Shown here in pieces: positions 52,963 through 61,078 of a stretch of 64,000 bases of DNA. Under the pieces are notes generated by a model. It did no database searches. It was not told where the DNA came from and worked only from the letters and a program-made list of their open reading frames with translations. The translations under genes were made by a program, and so were the position numbers. Each line of letters starts with the position of its first letter. Position 1 is the first letter of the stretch. Source of the DNA: Paracoccaceae bacterium (GTDB lineage Bacteria > Pseudomonadota > Alphaproteobacteria > Rhodobacterales > Rhodobacteraceae); assembly GCA_002709405.1 (NCBI GenBank), contig PAQV01000078.1:1-64000 (forward strand), read 5' to 3'.

Positions 52963-55900
52963 TCAGAACTCCGTGTAGGTGATGGGGCGGCAGAAGGCGG
53001 ACGACCAGTTTTCGAGGGAATAAGCCTTGTCGACCAGCTCGGGGATGTCGTCCTCGGCATAGGCGCCGCGATCCGGCACATATTCGTAAGTGTCGATGGC
53101 AACCGACCGGTCGCTGTCGCGCAGGTTTCCGTTGCCGAAATGGTTGGTGTAATCGGCGTACCAGACCAGGGCGTCGGAGGGCGGCGCGCTGGCCAGGGTG
53201 ATCTGGACCACCGTGTCGGCCACGATCGAGACGTCGAGGATGGTATATTCCGTCTCCCCGTCGGCCGACGTGACCCGGAACCCCTTGTCGTCGTACTCGG
53301 TCGGGGTCGCCACGACATAGGTGGGACCGAAGACAAGGGGCGGGACCGGGACGTGGTAGCTGATCAGGATGGTCTTGTCGGTCTGCTGGATCTCGATCGG
53401 CCGGATCGGCTGCCAGTCCTGGCCTTCCAGCAGAACCTTGCGCGCGACCTTCGCGGCCATGTGGCCAAACCAGCGCGACCCGTTCGATGACAGGTGACCG
53501 CCGCGATCCGGATACGGGTAGATCGGGCCGACCATGACCACGCCATCACGCTCCAGGTCCACATCCATCTGGGCCATACCGACATGCAGGCCGGGGTCGC
53601 CGTTTTCATCCTCGTCCCGGGTGTAAGACGCGCCGGTCTGGTAGGTCAGGAACAGCGGCGGCAGGGCCTGGCCGGTCCTGGACATCGTGTCCTCGGTGAG
53701 GTTGTCGAACATCGCGCGCTGCAAGGCCGCGTATTCATCCCGCAGGCGGGTGCCGCCGTGGTTGTTGTAATTGAACTCGCCCTGCATGAACAGGAACGCC
53801 GAGACGACGCAGGTGTCGGCCCCGGCCAGGGTCACCAGCTTGTCGATGCCGTCGGTCACGATGGAATAGCGATCGACCTCGTCCACGGTGTTCAACTCGC
53901 CCTTGGACAGCTCCTCGATGGTCTTGCCGCCGATGGCCGGCGACATGGCAACCAGGTTGCGCCCGTCGTCCTCGGCCAGGGCGCGGCGGTTCATGTAGCG
54001 TTTCAGGCCATTGGTCAGGCCGATGACCGGAGGCTCGCCCTTGTGCTGCGACCCGGGGTTCAGCGCATCTTCTTCCGCGCCTGTCAGGTTCACCGTGCCG
54101 TTGTTCGTGTAGGCCACCAGCGGGTTGAACTGCAGCGTTCCGATGATGCCGTAGGTGTCGGCCGTGTTCACGTTGTCCACGTTGTCGCCCACCATGAGCG
54201 CGCCAGGCTCCGGCGTCTTGGACAGGCTGGGAAAGCTCTGGTTGCCCTCGGCAAGCGACTGCCCGTAGCAGATGATGCCGTTATAAACGGCAGTCGGCAG
54301 CTGCACGCCCTGGATGGCGGTCTGCGCGATGCTTTCCGAAAATGCCTTGTTGCGCCGGTCCAGGTCGGCAATGCCCCCCTGGTCAAGCGACTGGCCCGGA
54401 GCATAAACCACCCCGCCCTTGATGCCCCAGCCGACATTGTCGTCGCTGTCGATGACAGCGATGTCCCAGTCGCTTTCGCCGCCGATCTCGACCGCGCCGC
54501 CCAGCAGGGCGGTGGCCAGGTGGGTGATCGCAAAGCCCAGGTGGTCGTTGGCGTCCACGATTGCGAAGGCATATTCCGACCCGTCGCGGTTGACCTCGAA
54601 GGTCTCGGCCACGATCCCGCCCAGAACACGGATGACATGGGCCCAGAGATCCCCGTCCACGTCCACGCCCAGACCGAAATTGCCATCCCCGTCGGCCAAT
54701 GCGTAAACCAGCTCGGGGATGAGGGAGGACCAGGGGTGGGCCCCGCCCTCCAGCGTGATCGGCGCGTCCTGCCGCCCGTTCACGCCAGAGAGATCGGTGG
54801 CGATCTTGACCAGCGTGCTGACCAGGCTGGTGACGGTCTGCGGCGCCTGGGTGCCGGTGTGGGTGGCCCGGTCCCGCAGATCTGCCGCCGGCACGTTTGG
54901 CGCATCCCCGAGCCCGATCTGCTCCTTGGTGACGCCATGCGGGTTGTCGACGCGGGCGGTGTGGGTCGAGATCGCCGTGGCATTCGCCGCTGCCGCCGCC
55001 GCATTGGTCCCGGCTGCCGCCGTGTTGCCCGAGATGGACGTCGCCTGGGACGCCAACGTCGCGTTGGTCGCCGCCAGGTCGGTGATGTCCGCCAGCTCGA
55101 TCAATGCAACATCCGTCTGGTGATCGCCCCCGTAGACCCGAAGGTAGGGCAGAGCGTAACGGGTGGTGGCGGGGTTCTGGTATTCTTGGCCGGCGTCCCG
55201 CGAAAAGATCACCTCATGCGTCTGGACGCCATCCGCCACGGCCACGGCCCCGAAGTCATGCACCTGCACGTTGGACAGGTTCGCACGGGCGGCAGTGAGG
55301 TTCTGCATCCGCAGTTCGATCGTGTGGCCGCTTGGGTCGGCCGGGTCGGTCGACCGCACGAAGGACACCCGCACGCGGTAGACCCGGCCGGCCTCCACCG
55401 CGATCTCCCGGCGCGGGGCGATGTCCTGGAAGCCGCCGCTGGCCTCCGCCCCGTCCAGCCGCCAGACAGCGCCGAGATCGGAATTGTTGGCTGCCGCACC
55501 AATGGCGATTTTGGCCCGGTCGGCACCGGTCAGCGCGGACGAAAACGCCGCCTGCAGCTCGGCCCGCGTGTCCTGACGGGTCACCGTGGCGCCGAGGGCG
55601 TCCATCAGCTCGCCCTGGGCGGCAGAGGCGAAACTGCCGGCGTCGGAGGGCTGCAGCGCCGTGTCCGCCTTCGCGCCCTGGGCGGCCGAGGCAAAGCTGG
55701 TGGCGTCTGCGGGCTGCAGCGCGGTATCAGCCTTCGCGCCCTGGGCCGCCGTGGCAAAGGCCCCGACGTCTTCGGACGCGGCCGTGCCGAGGTCTGCCGT
55801 GTTCGCCTTGGCCGACAGACCCGTGCCCGTCACCCAGACCCAGCGCCCCCAGGACAGGTTCCAGCGGAAGCGACCGGCATTGGGGACCGTGGCCCCGTCA

Positions 55901-56199
55901 TAGCCGGTGGCCGTGGCCTGGGCATGCGTGCCACCATCGCTGTCCGGCACCTCGGCCCCTTGCTCGTCCACGGAAGGTGAGAGCGTCAGGAGCCCGGCCC
56001 AGCTTGCCGCCGGGATCAGGCCCGACAGGATCTGGCTTTCAACGTCGTTGAAACGGGCGGCAAGCGGCCCGCTGCCGACCAGCTGGTTGGCCAGGTTGTC
56101 GATCACGATCCGGCCGGACGACCCGTCCTTGTTGCCCAGCAGATCATCCACGGTGGAGACCTGATCCACTTCCGTCGATTTGACGCCGTTCCCTGCCAT
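52963..56199 (-). CDS. Phage tail fibre protein with SGNH esterase domain
   Basis: A 1078-residue virion protein. Residues about 140-205 hold repeats of AAQGAKADTALQP, a common fibre repeat. A jelly-roll-like domain follows (HTIELRMQNLTAARANL). An alanine-rich coiled section leads to NPHGVTKEQIGLGDAPNVPA near 445. The last 430 residues form an SGNH/sialate-esterase-like domain: Ser in YNGIICYGQSLAEGN near 645, FLFMQGEFNYN near 800 and a C-terminal DRGGHLSSNG with the expected Asp-x-x-His. The enzyme part probably deacetylates or cleaves a surface polysaccharide. The 127 bp after the preceding gene (56200-56326) contain only a short GC-rich hairpin at 56223-56238. Confidence 0.88.
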   Translation of the reverse strand: MAGNGVKSTEVDQVSTVDDLLGNKDGSSGRIVIDNLANQLVGSGPLAARFNDVESQILSGLIPAASWAGLLTLSPSVDEQGAEVPDSDGGTHAQATATGYDGATVPNAGRFRWNLSWGRWVWVTGTGLSAKANTADLGTAASEDVGAFATAAQGAKADTALQPADATSFASAAQGAKADTALQPSDAGSFASAAQGELMDALGATVTRQDTRAELQAAFSSALTGADRAKIAIGAAANNSDLGAVWRLDGAEASGGFQDIAPRREIAVEAGRVYRVRVSFVRSTDPADPSGHTIELRMQNLTAARANLSNVQVHDFGAVAVADGVQTHEVIFSRDAGQEYQNPATTRYALPYLRVYGGDHQTDVALIELADITDLAATNATLASQATSISGNTAAAGTNAAAAAANATAISTHTARVDNPHGVTKEQIGLGDAPNVPAADLRDRATHTGTQAPQTVTSLVSTLVKIATDLSGVNGRQDAPITLEGGAHPWSSLIPELVYALADGDGNFGLGVDVDGDLWAHVIRVLGGIVAETFEVNRDGSEYAFAIVDANDHLGFAITHLATALLGGAVEIGGESDWDIAVIDSDDNVGWGIKGGVVYAPGQSLDQGGIADLDRRNKAFSESIAQTAIQGVQLPTAVYNGIICYGQSLAEGNQSFPSLSKTPEPGALMVGDNVDNVNTADTYGIIGTLQFNPLVAYTNNGTVNLTGAEEDALNPGSQHKGEPPVIGLTNGLKRYMNRRALAEDDGRNLVAMSPAIGGKTIEELSKGELNTVDEVDRYSIVTDGIDKLVTLAGADTCVVSAFLFMQGEFNYNNHGGTRLRDEYAALQRAMFDNLTEDTMSRTGQALPPLFLTYQTGASYTRDEDENGDPGLHVGMAQMDVDLERDGVVMVGPIYPYPDRGGHLSSNGSRWFGHMAAKVARKVLLEGQDWQPIRPIEIQQTDKTILISYHVPVPPLVFGPTYVVATPTEYDDKGFRVTSADGETEYTILDVSIVADTVVQITLASAPPSDALVWYADYTNHFGNGNLRDSDRSVAIDTYEYVPDRGAYAEDDIPELVDKAYSLENWSSAFCRPITYTEF

Positions 56200-56326
56200 G
56201 CCATTCCTCGTGTTTACCCGCCCCGCGCGCGAGCGCGGAGGATCAGGTCACAAGGTGCCACTCTTCATGGACCTCACTCAGAGGGATGCAATCCGCGCGC
56301 CCACCCACGCCATGCGAGTTCCAGCA

Positions 56327-59300
56327 CTACTGAATGATGATTTCGAAGGGACCGCTGGTGTCGCCGGGAAGCCCGGCTTCGCTTTGGGGTTCGAGCCAGA
56401 CGAAGTGGCTGCCCTGATCGAGGCAAGCGGCCGTCTCAAGGTAGACGACGATATCGTCAATGGCTCCATCGAAATCGCTGCTGGCGAGAAATTCAATGGT
56501 ATCGTTGCCTGTTACCGCCTGAATACGATCCGAGTGATCGCCGTCTGCCGAGACGGCGGCACCAGGCCGAATGGATCCGCCGGTCAGGCGGGGCGTGACG
56601 GACCCCGCGGTACGGCCGGTCACGGAAAAGGCTATGCGGTACCACTTTCCGGAGACGGCGGACAGGGGTTGGCCGATCGCAGCTGCGGTGCCCGGGCTAT
56701 GTGCTGCAACGCCACTCGCAACGGACCAGCTGGCGTCGGCCGACCAGTCGCCGGCGTCCGACATGTCGCCGCCGGCGATGAGCGTCTGCCGTGTCGTGTC
56801 GCCGATCTCGAAGCCGTAGGTGCCCACGGGCGCCGTCGGCAATGGTGCTCCGACTGCATCGGTCTCGCGGTCCAACGACGACGTCGTCGAACGGTAGAGC
56901 TGCACCTGACCGGTCCCGGTGTCGGTGCCGGTTGCGAACTGGATCGTGGCACCGCCCAACAAGGCGGCGATGACGATGGCATCTTCGTCCAACGGGTCCG
57001 GAATGTCGGCGGGCGCGCCGCCGACCTCGATGCTGATGGTTGGCGTGCTGGGCCCGGCCACCGCTTGCGCGGAGACCGCATAGGCCCGGATGTGCACGAG
57101 GGTGCCGAAGGGGAAATCCGCCGTTTTTCCCCCGCCATTCGCGGCCGGGATACCCATGGCCGTCCAGACGCTGTCTCCGTCCGCCTGGTACTCGATCACG
57201 TAGGAAGAGGTCAGCACCGTCCCGTTGCCCGGCTCGATCAGAAACTCCACGGGCAGCTCCACGCCGGTCGGCGTCACGGTGCCGATCTCTCCATCATAGG
57301 TTGCCGAAACGGACGTGAACCGGGGCGCCGAAGGTTGCGCGAGGTTGGCATCGATTTCGTCACCGATGCGCCCGGACCAGGTGGGGATCTCGATGGTGGC
57401 GAGGGTGTCATCGATGTCCGGTGCGGCGTCGACCATCCGGATCAGCGAGCACATGTCCTCCGTCGCTTCGACCGACGTCACCAGGGCCGCGAAACTCTCG
57501 AGCCCGGCTTCACCAAACACGACCCAGTCGTCTTCGGCCGGGATGTCCCCATTGCCTTCCAACATCAGGAGATGGGTCTCTCCCGGCTGTGTCTTGACCG
57601 TGCGGACCACGCTGGTGCCGATCGTGTCCGGCGTTTCGCCTTGGGCCGTTGCGGCAAAGGTTCGGAAGCGGATGCCATAGGTTTTGCCCGCCTCCATGGT
57701 CACCAGCTCGTCCAGCTCGATCAGCGCATCCATCGACTGCACCACCCGGCCGGACACCTGTACAGCGTCGAGCACGTCGTAGGTCACCCGCACCGTGTCG
57801 CCCCGGGTCGCAACCCGGACGGCGCCGTCCTGGGTAACCTCGTAGACATCCGGGCGGTGGGTCACTTCAAGGGCACGCCGGTAGCCTTCCCGGTAGATGC
57901 TGTCAGGATCCGTGTTGCCCGGCTGCTCCAGCGTTTCCAGCAACTCCGGATCGCCAGTGAACCCGGGCCAAGGCACGATGCGCTGGGTGTCCTTGAAGTC
58001 GTTTGAAGCATCCTTGAACTTCACCACGAAGCCGTCTGGCGGATCGACATAGGTTCGGGTCATCGAGAAGTTCCACGAATTGCGCGGGTGGATGTGGTCG
58101 ACGATCAGGTCGCTCGGGCGATCGATCACCACGCCCCAGCGCACACCGTCGTGCCGCGGGCCGGCCCGACCGGCGGCCGCGATTTCCGTCAGAATGTCTC
58201 TCAGCGCAACATCGGCGTCCTCGAGGACGCGGCAATAGGTCAGCTCGTTGTCCGCGCAGAAGTCGTGCCAGTCGGCCAGCTGCTCGAGATCGATACCGCT
58301 GTCATCGACCGGCTTGGGGTTCGCCGGATGCTGAAGCACCAGGCGGAATATCGACGCCGGGTTCGACGTGGCGCGTTCCAGCCAGGTCTCGGAGACCTGG
58401 TCCCAGTCCAGGCAGACCCGGCTGGCCAGAACCGAAACGTTGTCGAGCGCGCCATTGAGCTGGTGCGTTGCCTTGATGCGCATGGCCATCAGGGCCAGCG
58501 GTTTGGGGTAGTTGATCGGGTATTCGGGCCGCAGCGTCTGCAACGCGGCCCAGGACGTCCGGTCCTGCACCCGATCGTTTGTGTTTTCATCGGTCATCCG
58601 GGTCAGCCGCACCTGCCAGCGGCCGCGCGATGGAAACGTCCAGCTGTGCTGGCGATAAAACCCTTCGACCTTCTTGGCGGTGATCTCCAACGTGGTGACG
58701 TCTTGCCATTCCTCGCCTTCGATCAGGCGTTGTTCGATGCGGATGGATACGGTCCGCTCCCGCCGGTCTCCTTCATCGTTGAACCGGACCAGGCCGCCGG
58801 GCCAGGCGAGGATCACCGACGCTCCACTGGCGTCCGGTCCGCAGGTGCGCACGACAGGGGTTTCCTCGGCCGGCCCATCAATGACGTCGCCCAGGCTGTC
58901 GCGCGGCAACGGACGGACAAGTTCGACGCCGACGTTTTCTTCGACCACCTGTTGCGGGTAGAGGCTGCAGGGATCCTCGCCGTCGACACCGTAGCGGACC
59001 TCGGTTGCCACGTCGGTGAAGTTTCCGATATCGGTTTCCCCGATCCGTATGTCGGTGAACTGCACCTCGCCGTCGCCGACCAGGAAGAAGCCGTGCACGT
59101 ATTGCTCGTCGCCCACGATTTCCGTGAAGGTGGTCGCCGCAAAAGGGGGGGCGACCCGGATCGTTCCCAGAACAAAGGGCACGGCTCCGTCCGGGTCCAG
59201 ACGGTTGCGGAAGCCGGAAATCGCATAGCTGTTCCGGCCGCGATCGCCGGATGATCTGACGGGGGGCACCAGCGCGTTGATCAGCATGTTGCCGACCAGG

Positions 59301-59713
59301 TTCACCCCGAGAGACACCAGTGCGGTACCGGCTGCGACCGCGCTGGCCGATGTACCCAGCCCGATGGCGGCTGCCAGTCCCGGCCCGAAGTAGGCCCCGG
59401 CGGCGATAGCCGCGATCGCCACGACGATCGACAGGACGGATCTCAGGGTGTTCTTGCGCGGCGTGAGCCGGATCACCACCCGCACACCCGGGCGGGGCTT
59501 CAGGCGCGCCCAATGGCATGGCGGGACGATGGTCAGGCCCGCCGGGGTAGCCAGGGCGACGCGGCAATGGGCGAGATCGGCTTCGGTGGCCTGCGGCAGC
59601 GCCACCCCGAGGATCTCCGCCACCGTCAGCCCGTGCCCGAGTTCAAGATCGATCCGGTCGGCGCCCGGTTCGATGCCCGGCATGGCAAGGACGGGGACAC
59701 GATGCGATGTCAT
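56327..59713 (-). CDS. Phage host-specificity / tip attachment protein (gpJ-like)
   Basis: A 1128-residue central tail-tip protein. ATG 59713 gives MTSHRVPVLAMPGIEPGADR and lies five bases after the NlpC/P60 stop; an earlier in-frame ATG at 59782 lies inside that gene. A hydrophobic Ala/Gly-rich segment (about residues 80-135) precedes RGRNSYAISGFRNRLDPDGA and FFLVGDGEVQFTDIRIGET, typical of lambda J-like proteins. Fibronectin-III-like repeats follow around 830-960, and a carbohydrate-binding-like C-terminus ends GPFEIIIQ. The neighbouring NlpC/P60 gene matches the lambda K-J type of tail-tip order. Confidence 0.9.
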   Translation of the reverse strand: MTSHRVPVLAMPGIEPGADRIDLELGHGLTVAEILGVALPQATEADLAHCRVALATPAGLTIVPPCHWARLKPRPGVRVVIRLTPRKNTLRSVLSIVVAIAAIAAGAYFGPGLAAAIGLGTSASAVAAGTALVSLGVNLVGNMLINALVPPVRSSGDRGRNSYAISGFRNRLDPDGAVPFVLGTIRVAPPFAATTFTEIVGDEQYVHGFFLVGDGEVQFTDIRIGETDIGNFTDVATEVRYGVDGEDPCSLYPQQVVEENVGVELVRPLPRDSLGDVIDGPAEETPVVRTCGPDASGASVILAWPGGLVRFNDEGDRRERTVSIRIEQRLIEGEEWQDVTTLEITAKKVEGFYRQHSWTFPSRGRWQVRLTRMTDENTNDRVQDRTSWAALQTLRPEYPINYPKPLALMAMRIKATHQLNGALDNVSVLASRVCLDWDQVSETWLERATSNPASIFRLVLQHPANPKPVDDSGIDLEQLADWHDFCADNELTYCRVLEDADVALRDILTEIAAAGRAGPRHDGVRWGVVIDRPSDLIVDHIHPRNSWNFSMTRTYVDPPDGFVVKFKDASNDFKDTQRIVPWPGFTGDPELLETLEQPGNTDPDSIYREGYRRALEVTHRPDVYEVTQDGAVRVATRGDTVRVTYDVLDAVQVSGRVVQSMDALIELDELVTMEAGKTYGIRFRTFAATAQGETPDTIGTSVVRTVKTQPGETHLLMLEGNGDIPAEDDWVVFGEAGLESFAALVTSVEATEDMCSLIRMVDAAPDIDDTLATIEIPTWSGRIGDEIDANLAQPSAPRFTSVSATYDGEIGTVTPTGVELPVEFLIEPGNGTVLTSSYVIEYQADGDSVWTAMGIPAANGGGKTADFPFGTLVHIRAYAVSAQAVAGPSTPTISIEVGGAPADIPDPLDEDAIVIAALLGGATIQFATGTDTGTGQVQLYRSTTSSLDRETDAVGAPLPTAPVGTYGFEIGDTTRQTLIAGGDMSDAGDWSADASWSVASGVAAHSPGTAAAIGQPLSAVSGKWYRIAFSVTGRTAGSVTPRLTGGSIRPGAAVSADGDHSDRIQAVTGNDTIEFLASSDFDGAIDDIVVYLETAACLDQGSHFVWLEPQSEAGLPGDTSGPFEIIIQ

Positions 59714-59718
59714 CTGGC

Positions 59719-60135
59719 TCAACCTTCGTGGTGCACGGGGTGTTGAACGTGTCTGAACACCCCCTTCAACCGGTTGCCCCACCGGCCGGTGTCATAGCGT
59801 TCCAGCTTGGCGCAATCCTCGCCGACCATGTGGATCATGAGACCCGGTCGAACGACCACGCCCAGATGAGACGCCAGTTTGCCGCGCCGGAAGACGGCCA
59901 CATCGAAGGGCCGTGCGGCGTCGGCCTTCACCCATGTCGGCGTCGCCTCGGCCGAGCCGATCAGAGCCGCGATCTCGTGATGTTCTTCGGCCGAGCCGTA
60001 GCCCAGGTAATCCGGAAGGGTGATCCCCAGCTCCTCGCGGTAGATCAGGACAACCAGGCCCCAGCAATCGCAGCCGGACCGGCAGCGGCCGAATTCGTCG
60101 TAGGAGATGCCAACGAAGCGATTGGACCAGGTCAC
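59719..60135 (-). CDS. Phage tail NlpC/P60 family peptidase
   Basis: A 138-residue cell-wall peptidase of the tail tip, like lambda gpK. The catalytic Cys is in GRCRSGCDCWGLVVLIY (about residue 23), the first His in KLASHLGVVV (about 92) and a following polar residue in MIHMVGEDCAK. The start is GTG at 60135, overlapping the upstream stop as GTGA. This is favoured over an ATG 135 bases further upstream because the extra residues would be meaningless and would overlap the previous gene. It should open peptidoglycan during DNA entry. Confidence 0.88.
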   Translation of the reverse strand: MTWSNRFVGISYDEFGRCRSGCDCWGLVVLIYREELGITLPDYLGYGSAEEHHEIAALIGSAEATPTWVKADAARPFDVAVFRRGKLASHLGVVVRPGLMIHMVGEDCAKLERYDTGRWGNRLKGVFRHVQHPVHHEG

Positions 60136-60659
60136 AGGTGCAGCCCCGGAAAGTTGTTGCGGGTCATCCGCCCCGGAGGAAAGGCTTCGCTTTCGATGTC
60201 TTCCCGGCTGAAGCTCAGGGTGATTTCGCCGGCGGAAACGCTGGCTTCGGTGATCAGGAACCCGCTCCACTCGGCCTCGATGTCATCAGGCGACGAGGCC
60301 AGGACCACGGCGACATGGACTGTGGGAGGTGTGCGCACACTCCGGATCAGCGTGACCATGTCGCTGTCGAGATTCTCCAGCACGAGGGATCCGGAGCTGG
60401 ACGCCTCGTCCAGGTCGGACGGGACAATGGCCGAGGCAACGGTCCACAGAAACGGCTCAGTCTCCGGGTTGCTGCCCCGCCAGCCCGAGCGCGTGCCCAT
60501 GACAAAGGGATCTTCCGACAGCTCTTCGGTGTTGTCGGTGGACAGCCGGATGGGGCCCTCTTCCAGGTCTTCATGTTCGATCATGAACAGCACGACCTCG
60601 ATCTCTTCGGAGGCCGGGTCATCAAGGGCCTGACGGGCGTTCAGGGATAGTCGTCTCAT
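60132..60659 (-). CDS. Phage tail protein, DUF1833-like
   Basis: A 175-residue protein beginning MRRLSLNARQALDDPASEEI followed by a beta-rich domain (VVLFMIEHEDLEEGPIRLST, TRSGWRGSNPETEPFLWTVA). The family is DUF1833, found between tape-measure and NlpC/P60 genes in siphovirus tails. It overlaps both neighbours by four bases. It is probably a minor tail-tip subunit; no enzymatic motif is seen. Confidence 0.75.
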   Translation of the reverse strand: MRRLSLNARQALDDPASEEIEVVLFMIEHEDLEEGPIRLSTDNTEELSEDPFVMGTRSGWRGSNPETEPFLWTVASAIVPSDLDEASSSGSLVLENLDSDMVTLIRSVRTPPTVHVAVVLASSPDDIEAEWSGFLITEASVSAGEITLSFSREDIESEAFPPGRMTRNNFPGLHL

Positions 60660-61078
60660 CGGATCACCACGATATTGAAGGACACGGAAAACTTGACCTG
60701 TTCCACGACGGTTTCGACGGGCATCTCTTCGCCCCAGGCACAGAGCCAGGTGCGGGCCAGCAGGAGCTTCTGGTCATCGCTTGTCAGGATCTGGTCGCCA
60801 TTGCTGTCCAGGGCGGCCCAGCCGTCGGTGGACGGGTCGGGCATGCGGAAGAACCGAACACCCCATCTGCAGTCGTCCTGGAAAAAGGTGTCAAACACCC
60901 CCTTCTGGCTGCGGGTCAGAACCAGGGACATGGTCACCAGCCGGGCGGCGGACGAGAACCGACGCCGGTAGCCGGGCGGGCCGGTGTCGGCCTGCCGCCG
61001 GCGGCGCGGGTCCTGCCGGGTCAGTTGCCAGCTGTCGCGTTGCGGGCCTGGCAGGGATGTGGGCCAGGTGGGGATCAT
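60656..61078 (-). CDS. Phage minor tail protein (140 aa)
   Basis: A 140-residue protein with an Arg/Pro-rich start (SLPGPQRDSWQLTRQDPRRR, RQADTGPPGYRRRFS) followed by LTRSQKGVFDTFF and beta strands ending VKFSVSFNIVVI. The RFS...LTRSQ and RTWLCAWGE segments are shared by small tail proteins placed after the tape measure in proteobacterial prophages. It overlaps both neighbouring genes as ATGA. Its exact role is unknown; a tail-tip structural part is likely. Confidence 0.7.
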   Translation of the reverse strand: MIPTWPTSLPGPQRDSWQLTRQDPRRRRQADTGPPGYRRRFSSAARLVTMSLVLTRSQKGVFDTFFQDDCRWGVRFFRMPDPSTDGWAALDSNGDQILTSDDQKLLLARTWLCAWGEEMPVETVVEQVKFSVSFNIVVIR

